Shown here piece after piece: positions 34,745 through 42,523 of a stretch of DNA of 64,000 bases (positions within the stretch are counted from its first letter, which is position 1; every line of letters starts with the position of its first letter). The DNA is from Alteromonas sp. KUL42 (lineage in GTDB: Bacteria; Pseudomonadota; Gammaproteobacteria; Enterobacterales; Alteromonadaceae): NCBI RefSeq assembly GCF_006538325.1, contig NZ_BJKK01000001.1:372001-436000 (forward strand), in the 5' to 3' direction. The translations under genes and the position numbers were made by a program. Below the pieces are notes generated by a model. The model saw nothing but the letters and a program-made list of their open reading frames with translations, was not told the origin of the DNA and ran no database searches.

Positions 34745-35060
34745 ACATGCTTTCAAGTTACTCGTACAAGGTGAAAATATTGTGTCGGTGCCAGCGCTAA
34801 GAGTATTGCGGACTATCATGCCATTGCGCATGAAGGAGTCGATAGAATTAGCGCTTAGTATCAAACAACTCGGTGAGTTTGTGATCATTGAAGGTTGTTC
34901 GGAAGATATTATAGACGACCTTGTAGAAGACTTTGCTCAGGCGAATGTAATTGCTCAAAAGCTACCTTGTGAGTATTCGCAAGCACGAATTTGCATGCCT
35001 TTAATTGGTGAGAGAAAGCGTTGGAATGCTCTTCGCATGTTAGTTGAGACGTCTTATTAG
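34737..35060 (+). CDS. Small alpha/beta protein coupled to the GG-leader peptide
   Basis: A 107-residue cytoplasmic protein of unrecognised family. The start ATG overlaps the peptide gene's stop in ATGAGTGA, so translation should be coupled. The strand-helix-helix-strand pattern (IVSVPALRVLRTIMPLRMKESIELAL, VIIEGCSEDIIDDLVEDFAQANVIAQKL) resembles the C-terminal fold of ribosomal protein L7/L12 and ClpS. The C-terminus has two Cys and a basic helix. Immunity, chaperone or maturation function for the peptide is possible; no evidence separates these. A larger in-frame ORF from 34650 would read through the peptide gene and is rejected. Confidence 0.6.
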   Translation: MSEHAFKLLVQGENIVSVPALRVLRTIMPLRMKESIELALSIKQLGEFVIIEGCSEDIIDDLVEDFAQANVIAQKLPCEYSQARICMPLIGERKRWNALRMLVETSY

Positions 35061-35231
35061 GCACTTTGTATGTGCGTTCCATTCTTACCGTTTACTTTTC
35101 CCAGTTAACCGCTGAATCACTCCGTAATGCTGTAATACCGTGATTCGGCGGCCGCTTGAATATACGCCATATCTTTTTATTGAAGGAGTAGTAAGCTTTC
35201 CTTTTAACGCATATACCTTCTTTTTCTCATT

Positions 35232-35266
35232 CAATGCTGCTGGTACACGTCTCTATGTCAGCATTG
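35232..35266 (+). terminator. Long-loop inverted repeat after peptide cassette
   Basis: CAATGCTG (35232-35239) and CAGCATTG (35259-35266) form a perfect 8-bp stem with a 19-base loop. CCCCTTGAGTTTTG follows. It may be a weak terminator for the two-gene cassette. Confidence 0.3.
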
Positions 35267-35390
35267 CCCCTTGAGTTTTGTTCTGATTAACTTAAACTTG
35301 CCGCGAATATTTGTTTAAGGTCAGCCTAATGAAACTGAGTGACGTAAAAAAACTTCACCAAAAAAATACCGCACCCAATTTGGGTATTAT

Positions 35391-36119
35391 TTGGTCGAGG
35401 GGGAACATTTAGTTTTAGAGCTTTTAAAAGTGGTTAATGTATCTGAAAGCCCCATTAATGCTAAAGATATTACCTATTATGTTACTGAGCAGTACAAAGA
35501 CTGGCTGACTGACAATTGTGGGAGCTATGGTGAACAAAGCGCTGTAGAGATACTGAGTTCACAGCAAATGACGCAACTTAGTGATACCAAATCTCCTCAA
35601 GGCATTATTGCCTGTGTCCCATTACCAACACATTTGTCGTCTGATAGGTTGCCTTATAACACAAAGCAAGAGCTACGTAGTACGCTAAATAGACAGTATG
35701 TCTATCTTTATGAAACACAAGACCCTGGTAACTTAGGGACCATATTGCGAAGCCTAGCGTGGTTTGGCAACTTCACATTATTGATGAGTCCTAATAGTGT
35801 TGACCCATTTAATTCAAAAGTGGTTCGAGCAAGTATGGGGGCTATTTTCCATGTCGATATGGAGTTGAATGTGCCTTTATCTTCGCTAGCAACACGTTTT
35901 AAAAAATTTGCTTGTTTAGATATGCATGGAGAAGACATAGTCTCCCCTTCATTTGGTGATTTTCAGTGTTATCTTTTTGGCAATGAAGCCCGCGGTGTGC
36001 CCAAAGAAGCCCTAGAACAGCTTAATGCGGTTGCATTTACCATTCCAGGAAGTGGTCAAATCGATTCGTTAAATTTAGCGAGTGCGGTGAACATCTGTGT
36101 CTATGAGTTGGCGCGCTAA
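35391..36119 (+). CDS. TrmH/SpoU family RNA 2'-O-methyltransferase (start probably frameshifted)
   Basis: A SPOUT-class RNA ribose methyltransferase. The three SpoU motifs are visible: YVYLYETQDPGNLGTILRSLAWFG (motif 1), LFGNEARGVPKEAL (motif 2) and IPGSGQIDSLNLASAVNICVYEL (motif 3, AdoMet knot). The open frame begins inside the N-terminal substrate-binding domain at VEGEHLVLEL. The expected start is the ATG at 35329 (MKLSDVKKLHQKK), with AAGG upstream, out of frame by one base at a seven-A run (35354-35360). Eight A would give a 263-residue protein of normal length. The target RNA is unknown. Confidence 0.85.
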   Translation: MVEGEHLVLELLKVVNVSESPINAKDITYYVTEQYKDWLTDNCGSYGEQSAVEILSSQQMTQLSDTKSPQGIIACVPLPTHLSSDRLPYNTKQELRSTLNRQYVYLYETQDPGNLGTILRSLAWFGNFTLLMSPNSVDPFNSKVVRASMGAIFHVDMELNVPLSSLATRFKKFACLDMHGEDIVSPSFGDFQCYLFGNEARGVPKEALEQLNAVAFTIPGSGQIDSLNLASAVNICVYELAR

Positions 36120-36167
36120 ATAAACGTCTATTACCTTTACCAAAAACTGCAGAACATAGGATAAACC

Positions 36168-37172
36168 ATGGCACTACAATGGTTCCCAGGGCATATGCAT
36201 AAAGCCCTTAAAGAGATAAAAGAGTCTCTGAGTCAAGTCGACATTCTTATTGAAGTGTTGGATGCGCGTATTCCTTACTCCAGTGAAAACCCCGAAATAG
36301 CTAAAATTCGCGGCGATAAACCCTGCATCAAAATTCTCAATAAATACGATCTTGCCGACCCTGATATAACTGCCCGATGGCAAGAACATTTAGAGCAAGA
36401 ACGGGGCGTGAAGACTATTACTACGTCGAGTGATAACCCGGGCAATAGTAAGCAAATCATGCAGCTTATTCGTTCAATATGTTCGAAGAAGGATGCCCAG
36501 CCCAAGGCAATTAAAGCCATGATCACAGGCATTCCCAATGTTGGTAAGTCGACGCTTATCAATATACTGGCAGAACGCATTATTGCCAAAACGGGTAATG
36601 AACCTGCGGTCACCAAAAGTCAGCAGCGCATCAATTTAGGAAGTGGCATTATCTTATTCGACACCCCCGGTGTGCTATGGCCCAAACTGGATAATCCTCA
36701 CTCAATATACCGTTTGGCGGCTTCTGGTGCGGTGAAAAATACTGCAATGGAATACGATGACGTTGGTTTTTTTGCTGCTGACTATCTAATCAAGGCCTAT
36801 CCTCAAGTGATGCAAGAGCGTTATAAGCTAGAAACCCTACCTGACACTGAAATTGAGTTTCTAGAGGCGGCGGCAAAGAACAGGGGAGCTATTCAAGCGG
36901 GTGGCCGCGTGAATCTGCACAAGATCTGTGAAATTCTTCTTAAAGAACTTCAGTCTGGGAAGCTTGGTCGAATCACGTTAGAAACGCCTGAAATGCTGAA
37001 AGTGGAAAAAGAAGAAATGGCTATTGCCGAAGCGAAAAAAGCAGAAGCAAAAGCAAAGCGAAAGCAAAAATTTAAAACTGGTTCACTAACGCCAGACAAA
37101 AAAGATCGCAAAGAAAAACGAGAAGAAAAACGCCAACAGCAAAGTCAAAGAATGAAAAAGGCCCGCAAGTAA
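36168..37172 (+). CDS. ylqF: Ribosome biogenesis GTPase YlqF/RbgA
   Basis: A circularly permuted GTPase that acts in large ribosomal subunit assembly in relatives. The N-terminus WFPGHMHKALKEIKE is diagnostic. G motifs occur in permuted order: NKYD (G4) first, then GIPNVGKST (G1, near residue 120), and DTPG (G3). The C-terminal RNA-binding domain ends in a long Lys/Glu/Arg-rich tail (about 280-334). It lies 48 bases downstream of the SpoU methyltransferase on the same strand and probably shares its transcript. A clear terminator follows. Confidence 0.93.
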   Translation: MALQWFPGHMHKALKEIKESLSQVDILIEVLDARIPYSSENPEIAKIRGDKPCIKILNKYDLADPDITARWQEHLEQERGVKTITTSSDNPGNSKQIMQLIRSICSKKDAQPKAIKAMITGIPNVGKSTLINILAERIIAKTGNEPAVTKSQQRINLGSGIILFDTPGVLWPKLDNPHSIYRLAASGAVKNTAMEYDDVGFFAADYLIKAYPQVMQERYKLETLPDTEIEFLEAAAKNRGAIQAGGRVNLHKICEILLKELQSGKLGRITLETPEMLKVEKEEMAIAEAKKAEAKAKRKQKFKTGSLTPDKKDRKEKREEKRQQQSQRMKKARK

Positions 37173-37210
37173 AAAGCGCCATTTCTCCATCACCATCTCT
37201 TTCTATATAG

Positions 37211-37241
37211 CCCTAAAGTGCTTGCTTTAGGGGCATTTTTT
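37211..37241 (+). terminator. Rho-independent terminator after ylqF
   Basis: CCCTAAAG (37211-37218) pairs with CTTTAGGG (37225-37232), followed by GCA and six T (37236-37241). Confidence 0.88.
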
Positions 37242-37257
37242 GATTAATTAAAAATTC

Positions 37258-37275
37258 TTCTTAATCGATTTAGAA
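37258..37275. promoter_or_regulatory. LacI-type palindrome upstream of GH97 gene
   Basis: TTCTTAATCGATTTAGAA is an 18-base palindrome with one mismatched pair and a central CG, as usual for LacI-family operators. It lies 65 bases before the GH97 start and resembles the palindrome upstream of the local lacI-type gene (TTAAACGTTTAA). Assignment to that regulator is inferred. Confidence 0.45.
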
Positions 37276-37340
37276 AAATGCTTGCAAAATGTCTAATATG
37301 ATTGATACTAACACCATATTAACAATTTGAGAGGCAACTC

Positions 37341-39401
37341 ATGCGAGCTCTACTGATACTGTTATTTTGGGTTTCTTTTGTCACTGAAGCAAATGAAGTC
37401 ACGGTTAAATCTCCTAATAAACAACTTTCGCTCACTTTTACTGATACCAATAATATTGCGCAATATCGTATTGATTTTGAGGGAAAGCCTGTTTTAGGAG
37501 AGGGGAAACTGGGTTTCACTTTTGCAGAAGCTGCTCCCATGTATCGAGATTTCACAGTAAAAGAGGTGAGTCGCAATAGCGTAGATAACACGTGGGCTCA
37601 GCCATGGGGTGAGCAGACTCTTATTCGCGATCATCACAATGAGTTACTGGTACAGTTTGTAAGTGAAACGGACTCTCAAAACACCTTTTTAGTGCGCGCC
37701 AGGGTATTTGATGATGGTGTCGGCTTTCGCTATGAAGTGCCAAGCCAAGATAAACGGGTTATCACAAGAGAGCTAACTGAGTTTAACTTTGTTGATTCGC
37801 ACAAAGCCACTGCATATTGGATCCCTGCGCATGGTAGAGAGCGTTATGAATACTTATACCGCACTACACCATTACAAGAAGTCTATAAAGCGCATACGCC
37901 ATTTACTGTTAAGTATGATAATGGTGTGCATGTGGCAATTCACGAGGCTGCTCTTGTTGACTACGCTGGCATGAGTCTAGATAAACAAGAATTAGGGCGA
38001 TTCTCTGCTGCACTTGCGCCTAGACATGATGGCTCATTAGTACACAAAAATGGGCCATTTACGACCCCATGGCGAACGGTGACCATTGGTGATAAAGCGA
38101 CGGATTTGGTCAATTCGTACATTGCGCTTAATCTCAATGAACCGAATAAATTAGGTGATGTAAGTTGGATTGAACCGGGAAAATACGTGGGTATTTGGTG
38201 GGGAATGCATATTGATGACTTCACTTGGGGCTCTGGTGATAAACACGGCGCTACAACTGAAAATACACTACGCTATATGGATTTCGCCGCAGAACACGGC
38301 TTTGACGGTGTGTTAGTGGAAGGATGGAATATTGGTTGGGATGGTGATTGGATTGCTAACTCTGAACTCTTCTCTTTTACCCAAAGCTACCCTGATTTTG
38401 ACCTTGAAAAGGTTACTCAATACGGCAAAGAGAAAGGCGTTAAGCTGATTGGCCATCATGAAACATCGGGTGGAATAACAAATTATGAGGCCCAAATGGA
38501 AGAAGGATTTGCGCTTTATCAAAAGGTAGGCGTTTCACAAATTAAAACAGGTTACGTTGCCCACGGTCAAAACTTAAAAGTGCGCGATGACAACAATCTT
38601 ATGCGTTATGAATTTACTGATAGCCAACGGGTGGTAAACCACTTTATTCACAATGTGAAAACTGCCGCTAAGTATCAATTGTCTATAAACACGCATGAGT
38701 CTGTAAAAGATACGGGGCTACGTCGTACTTACCCTAATTGGATCTCACGAGAAAGTGCGCGCGGGCAAGAGTACAATTCTGGTTGGGCGGCGCCTAACCC
38801 TCCTGAGCACATCCCAATGCTGGCGTTTACACGTATGTTAGCAGGGCCAATGGATTTTACACCGGGCATTTTTAATTTTGATTACATTCGGAAAAACGAT
38901 GGTGGTGTTGAATGGGGTAAAAGTAACGTTATGCGTCCTCAAACCACTATTGCGAAACAGTTAGCACAATATGTGGTGCTTTACAGCCCAATTCAAATGG
39001 CGACCGATTTACCCAAAAATTATGAAGCAAAGCCCGATGCATTCCAGTTCATTAAAGATGTACCTACTGATTGGTCTGAGAGCATTGCGCTACAAGGCGA
39101 AGTGGGCGACTTTATTGTCATGGCCCGTAAAGCTCGTGCTCACAAAGGGTATTCTGCAGATGATTGGTTTGTTGGGGCAATAACCGATGAAAATGCTATT
39201 GACCTAACTATTCCTTTAGACTTTTTGGACAAAGACAAAAAGTACGAAGCTCAGATATACGTTGATGGCAAAGATGCTCATTGGGAAACCAACCCCTATG
39301 CCTTAACCATTGAACACAAAAAGGTAACGACAACTGACACATTGTCATTGCATCTTGCTGCTTCGGGAGGCGCTGCAGTTCGCTTCAAGGCATTACCGTA
39401 A
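37341..39401 (+). CDS. Glycoside hydrolase family 97 (alpha-glucosidase/galactosidase type)
   Basis: A 686-residue exported glycosidase. The signal peptide MRALLILLFWVSFVTEAN precedes an N-terminal beta-super-sandwich (about 20-270), a catalytic (beta/alpha)8 barrel (about 275-560; KYVGIWWGMHI, DGVLVEGWNIGWDGDW, KLIGHHETSGG, INTHESVKDTGLRRTYPN and SRESARGQEYN) and a C-terminal beta domain. The Glu in NTHES and SRES fit the inverting, SusB-like subgroup acting on alpha-glucosides; this is inferred. Localisation is probably periplasmic. AGAGG precedes the ATG. It may belong to a sugar regulon with the LacI regulator and TonB receptor a few kilobases away. Confidence 0.9.
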   Translation: MRALLILLFWVSFVTEANEVTVKSPNKQLSLTFTDTNNIAQYRIDFEGKPVLGEGKLGFTFAEAAPMYRDFTVKEVSRNSVDNTWAQPWGEQTLIRDHHNELLVQFVSETDSQNTFLVRARVFDDGVGFRYEVPSQDKRVITRELTEFNFVDSHKATAYWIPAHGRERYEYLYRTTPLQEVYKAHTPFTVKYDNGVHVAIHEAALVDYAGMSLDKQELGRFSAALAPRHDGSLVHKNGPFTTPWRTVTIGDKATDLVNSYIALNLNEPNKLGDVSWIEPGKYVGIWWGMHIDDFTWGSGDKHGATTENTLRYMDFAAEHGFDGVLVEGWNIGWDGDWIANSELFSFTQSYPDFDLEKVTQYGKEKGVKLIGHHETSGGITNYEAQMEEGFALYQKVGVSQIKTGYVAHGQNLKVRDDNNLMRYEFTDSQRVVNHFIHNVKTAAKYQLSINTHESVKDTGLRRTYPNWISRESARGQEYNSGWAAPNPPEHIPMLAFTRMLAGPMDFTPGIFNFDYIRKNDGGVEWGKSNVMRPQTTIAKQLAQYVVLYSPIQMATDLPKNYEAKPDAFQFIKDVPTDWSESIALQGEVGDFIVMARKARAHKGYSADDWFVGAITDENAIDLTIPLDFLDKDKKYEAQIYVDGKDAHWETNPYALTIEHKKVTTTDTLSLHLAASGGAAVRFKALP

Positions 39402-39488
39402 TTTTTCACATCGGACGTACGTACAGCGCATTGTTTCGTGTAACATTAGGTTATCCGTCAATGCGCTGATACTTTAAAGGAGTTGTGA

Positions 39489-39980
39489 TTGAACAATATC
39501 AAACGGTTTGACAAAACAATGTTTTCTGACCTGATAGAAGAAGCAGAAAATAGTCCACGTCGTCGTGCTAACCTCAATATTCATCAATCATACTCGGACA
39601 AGGTACAACGCCTTTTCATTGCTATGATGCCCGACTCCTACGTTAGGCCCCATCGACACGTTCAAGAGCATAAATGGGAGTTTTTTATGGTGTTAGAAGG
39701 TGCCTTAGATCTCATTTTCTTTGACAGCAAGGGTGTAGTAACCGAAAGAATTTCACTTTGCAGCAATGGATATTGCCAAGGAGTCGAAATACCGCCCAAT
39801 GTTTGGCACGCCACCGTGTGCAACGAGCCGGTTGTTTTTATGGAAGTAAAACAAGGCCCCTATGAAGTAATCGATGACAAAGGCTTTGCGGATTGGGCAC
39901 CACAAGAAGGGGATGCTGATGTGCCAGTATTTCTTGCCAAGTTGAAGCAAGCAAGCACGGGTGATGTTGTATCTGTATAA
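39489..39980 (+). CDS. WbuC-like cupin metalloprotein
   Basis: A 163-residue cupin of the WbuC family. Metal ligands are visible in RPHRHVQEHKWEFFMVLEG (His-x-His, then His and Glu of cupin motif 1) and in WHATVCNEPVVFMEVKQGPY (second His). The family is often found in LPS O-antigen clusters, but the reaction is unknown. The start is TTG at 39489: AAAGGAG lies six bases upstream and the frame begins at NNIKRFDK, the normal family start. It follows GH97 by 87 bases. Confidence 0.85.
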   Translation: MNNIKRFDKTMFSDLIEEAENSPRRRANLNIHQSYSDKVQRLFIAMMPDSYVRPHRHVQEHKWEFFMVLEGALDLIFFDSKGVVTERISLCSNGYCQGVEIPPNVWHATVCNEPVVFMEVKQGPYEVIDDKGFADWAPQEGDADVPVFLAKLKQASTGDVVSV

Positions 39981-40134
39981 AAGGTTGCTTTCCAACTTGG
40001 AAAGTAGTTGCTATTGCTAACTTTGGTGGTATGGTAAAGGATAAGTGAAGAGATGTTGTCGGATTTTCCCTTATATCTCAACTCATAGTATCTACATACA
40101 AATACAATCACATAATGTGCAGAAGAGAATAATT

Positions 40135-40179
40135 ATGCTAAACGTTTCAACAGGCTATTTTTACAATTTTAATTACTGA
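40135..40179 (+). CDS. Candidate leader peptide (14 codons, Phe/Tyr/Asn-rich)
   Basis: ATG at 40135, reading MLNVSTGYFYNFNY and TGA, with AGAAGAG about eight bases upstream. Five of the last seven residues are aromatic (the other two Asn), as in attenuator leader peptides such as those of phe operons. It ends 37 bases before a pair of mutually exclusive hairpins. A chance ORF cannot be excluded. Confidence 0.4.
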   Translation: MLNVSTGYFYNFNY

Positions 40180-40216
40180 TTGCACCTGACCATTGGTGTT
40201 CAGGGGCAAATATTGG

Positions 40217-40278
40217 CTTCTGGGCACAACATAAAACGTTTTGCAAAGCCCAGAAGGTATTAACCAACTGGGCTTTTT
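40217..40278 (+). promoter_or_regulatory. Candidate attenuator upstream of HTH gene and upp
   Basis: AAAGCCCAG (40245-40253) and CTGGGCTTT (40268-40276) form a terminator hairpin ending in a run of five T (40274-40278), only 28 bases before the HTH start codon. CTTCTGGGC (40217-40225) is exactly complementary to GCCCAGAAG (40248-40256), so an antiterminator of nine pairs would exclude the terminator. An additional hairpin, CCTGA/TCAGG, lies at about 40183-40204. This is the arrangement expected of an attenuator or riboswitch. No known riboswitch class was recognised. Confidence 0.55.
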
Positions 40279-40305
40279 AATGCCCTAAATTCTCGGTAAA
40301 GAACA

Positions 40306-40542
40306 ATGAAAGAAATCACATTAGGTGAAATTAGAAAGCAACACAGAGTAAAGCAAGAAGTAGTGGCCATGGCCTTGTCGGTGACAGCGTCAGGTGTTAG
40401 CAAGTTAGAATCTAAGCGTATTCAGGATGTTTCGTTACATCGTGCAGCTGCTTATTTGGCTGCTGTGGGTGGGAGCTTAAAAATAGAAGTTACTTTACCT
40501 GATGGTGGCACACTGCGCGTGGGCGAAAAAGCGGTGTCTTAA
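40306..40542 (+). CDS. Small XRE-type HTH regulator
   Basis: A 78-residue helix-turn-helix protein. The HTH covers about 4-55 (LGEIRKQHRVKQEVVAMALSVT, then SGVSKLESKRIQDVSLHRAAAYLAAVGG). The C-terminal 20 residues form a short beta hairpin, LKIEVTLPDGGTLRVG. It resembles solitary XRE proteins or antitoxin-like regulators, but no toxin gene is next to it. It lies 58 bases upstream of upp on the same strand, behind a candidate attenuator, so the two may be co-regulated. Confidence 0.8.
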   Translation: MKEITLGEIRKQHRVKQEVVAMALSVTASGVSKLESKRIQDVSLHRAAAYLAAVGGSLKIEVTLPDGGTLRVGEKAVS

Positions 40543-40600
40543 ATTTCAAAGGCAGCGAAGAACAAGGTAGACTGTAGGAAATGTAATTAAGGAGTCAACC

Positions 40601-41230
40601 ATGGCTGTTCACGAGATAACGCACCCCCTCATTGCACATAAGCTAGGCTTAATGCGCTACGCAAAAATAAGTAGCAAGGATTTTCGCGAATTGGCTTCAG
40701 AGGTAGGAAATTTACTTACCTACGAAGCAACACGTAATTTGCCCACTGAGCGCGCGATCATTAAAAGCTGGTCAGGCGATGACGTAGAAGTAAAGCAAAT
40801 CAAAGGTAAAAAAATCACAGTAGTGCCTATTCTGCGCGCTGGCCTTGGCATGCTTGAAGGTGTTTTAGAGCTAATACCTAATGCAAAAATCAGTGTGGTG
40901 GGACTGTATCGTGATGAAGAAACCCTGCAACCCGTAGCGTATTTTGACAAAGTCGTAAAGAATATCGATGAACGCACTGCCTTAATTGTTGACCCTATGC
41001 TCGCCACAGGCGGCACCCTTATCGCTACCATAGATTTGCTAAAGAAAAAGGGATGCAGGAAAATTATGGGATTGTTCTTGGTGGCTGCGCCAGAAGGAAT
41101 TCGCGCTGTGGTTGACGCACATCCTGATGTAGAAATTTTTACTGCTGCAATTGATAAACGTCTCAATGAAAAGGGCTATATTCTGCCAGGTTTAGGCGAT
41201 GCCGGTGACAAAATTTTTGGCACGCGTTAA
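40601..41230 (+). CDS. upp: Uracil phosphoribosyltransferase
   Basis: Makes UMP from uracil and PRPP in pyrimidine salvage. 209 residues, as in E. coli Upp (208). The start [15 protein letters not shown], the ILRAGLGM loop, the PRPP-binding motif [11 protein letters not shown] and the uracil-binding end [17 protein letters not shown] are all intact. AAGGAG precedes the ATG. No uraA permease is adjacent, unlike in enterics; a small HTH gene precedes it instead. Confidence 0.97.
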   Translation: MAVHEITHPLIAHKLGLMRYAKISSKDFRELASEVGNLLTYEATRNLPTERAIIKSWSGDDVEVKQIKGKKITVVPILRAGLGMLEGVLELIPNAKISVVGLYRDEETLQPVAYFDKVVKNIDERTALIVDPMLATGGTLIATIDLLKKKGCRKIMGLFLVAAPEGIRAVVDAHPDVEIFTAAIDKRLNEKGYILPGLGDAGDKIFGTR

Positions 41231-41302
41231 AGCTTCTTAAATTCGCTGTTCTTTTTTTATTCGATTTAGCCGCTAGTCGCAAACTTGACTAAATATCATA
41301 GG

Positions 41303-41375
41303 TTAAACGTTTAAGGTAATGTTATAGTTCACAGACGGCCTCCACTTATGTTGACCGTCTGTCGTATGCAGACGG
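41303..41375 (+). promoter_or_regulatory. LacI-type operator and alternative hairpins upstream of lacI-type gene
   Basis: TTAAACGTTTAA (41303-41314) is a perfect palindrome with a central CG, the form of LacI-family operators. Downstream, three related segments can pair in two exclusive ways: ACAGACGG (41331-41338) with CCGTCTGT (41355-41362), or CCGTCTG (41355-41361) with CAGACGG (41369-41375). The second hairpin is followed by a T-rich stretch. The operator suggests autoregulation. The hairpin switch is speculative. Confidence 0.5.
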
Positions 41376-41411
41376 AATGTGTTTTTAGTTTCGTGTAATG
41401 AGCCTATAACA

Positions 41412-42437
41412 ATGAAGAAAACAAAACTTACCCTTAAAGACGTTGCTGCGCAGTTAGGTGTGTCGACTGCCACTATCTCCAATGCTTTCAACCGCCCTGA
41501 TCAATTGTCTCAAGCCAAGCGCGAAGAAATATTATCTCAGTGCAAGAAAATTGGTTACAGCGGTCCAAATAAGGCCGCACAGATCTTAAGAAAAGGGACC
41601 TCAAACATTGTTGCACTTGTACTGGCAGACAGTATTGCTTATATGGTTAGTGATCCAGTAGCCAGTACGTTTATTAAAGGTGTTTCTTCAGCGTTACAAG
41701 AACAAGGCAAGCATCTATTGCTTTATGCTGGTGATTCAAAAAGTATTTTAGATGTGGTGGATTTTGTTGACGGCTTCATTTGCTACGGTGCCCCGCGTAA
41801 TAACAAGCTTATTGATGAGTTAGCGGTTTCACCTAAACCTGTGGTGACGGTTGATTTTGACATCGACAACAAGCCTTCAATCAATATTGATAATGAGGAC
41901 GCGGCTTATCAGGTAGCTTCTAGTGCGCTTAACGAAGGTGACAGTGTTGCTATTTTGGGCTTGCGACTTATTGACTCTCCATCAACATGCAGAGTATATG
42001 ACAGCCCCCTTATTGGCGTAGAAAGCTCTATTTCTCACCGCCGCCTAGACGGTTATATGCGTGCAGCTAAAGAAAAGAATGTAGCAATTAGCAAAGAGCG
42101 TATATGGCATCTTCCTGAGAGCGGCAGAAGTTTCGCGAGGCAAGCGGCCAAAGAAGTATTGACTAGTTCACCAAGGCCTAATGTGGTGCTTTGCATGAGT
42201 GACATCATCGCTCTTGAGTTACTTCATATGGCATTGGAAATGGGAATAAATGTGCCGTTGGATATGAAAATTACTGGGTTTGATGGCATCGAAGAAGCTG
42301 AGCGTACACGCCCCAGATTGACAACCGTGTGCCAGTCAAGCGCAGAGAAAGGTGTACAAGCTGCACAGGCGCTACTTAACGACATGGAAGAGAAAACGAT
42401 GTTGCCTTTTGAGCTAAGAGAAGGGGAAACCATTTAA
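41412..42437 (+). CDS. LacI family transcriptional regulator
   Basis: A 341-residue LacI/GalR-type regulator. The HTH is LTLKDVAAQLGVSTATISNAFNRPDQLS (about 5-32). The hinge and the periplasmic-binding-protein-like effector domain include LILADS-type strands (IVALVLADSIAYMV), GFICYGAP, SISHRRLDGYMRA and ITGFDGIEEAERTRPRLTTV. I chose the ATG at 41412 (MKKTKLTLKD) because the HTH begins there; a frame extension to 41379 has no family match. Effector unknown, probably a sugar. It is convergent with the halogenase and TonB receptor operon. Matching palindromes lie upstream of GH97, itself and the receptor. Confidence 0.92.
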   Translation: MKKTKLTLKDVAAQLGVSTATISNAFNRPDQLSQAKREEILSQCKKIGYSGPNKAAQILRKGTSNIVALVLADSIAYMVSDPVASTFIKGVSSALQEQGKHLLLYAGDSKSILDVVDFVDGFICYGAPRNNKLIDELAVSPKPVVTVDFDIDNKPSINIDNEDAAYQVASSALNEGDSVAILGLRLIDSPSTCRVYDSPLIGVESSISHRRLDGYMRAAKEKNVAISKERIWHLPESGRSFARQAAKEVLTSSPRPNVVLCMSDIIALELLHMALEMGINVPLDMKITGFDGIEEAERTRPRLTTVCQSSAEKGVQAAQALLNDMEEKTMLPFELREGETI

Positions 42438-42523
42438 GGTGAGTCTTAACGAAGTATGCGTTAACATTCCTGAATAGCGCATACTTCAATTGATAATATA
42501 AAAAGCGGTAAACCTATTATCCA

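Noticed and set aside
40720..41166. A 148-codon ORF antisense to upp
   Set aside because: A mirror of the strongly conserved upp coding sequence; composition is Ser/Ile/Arg-rich as usual for antisense frames.
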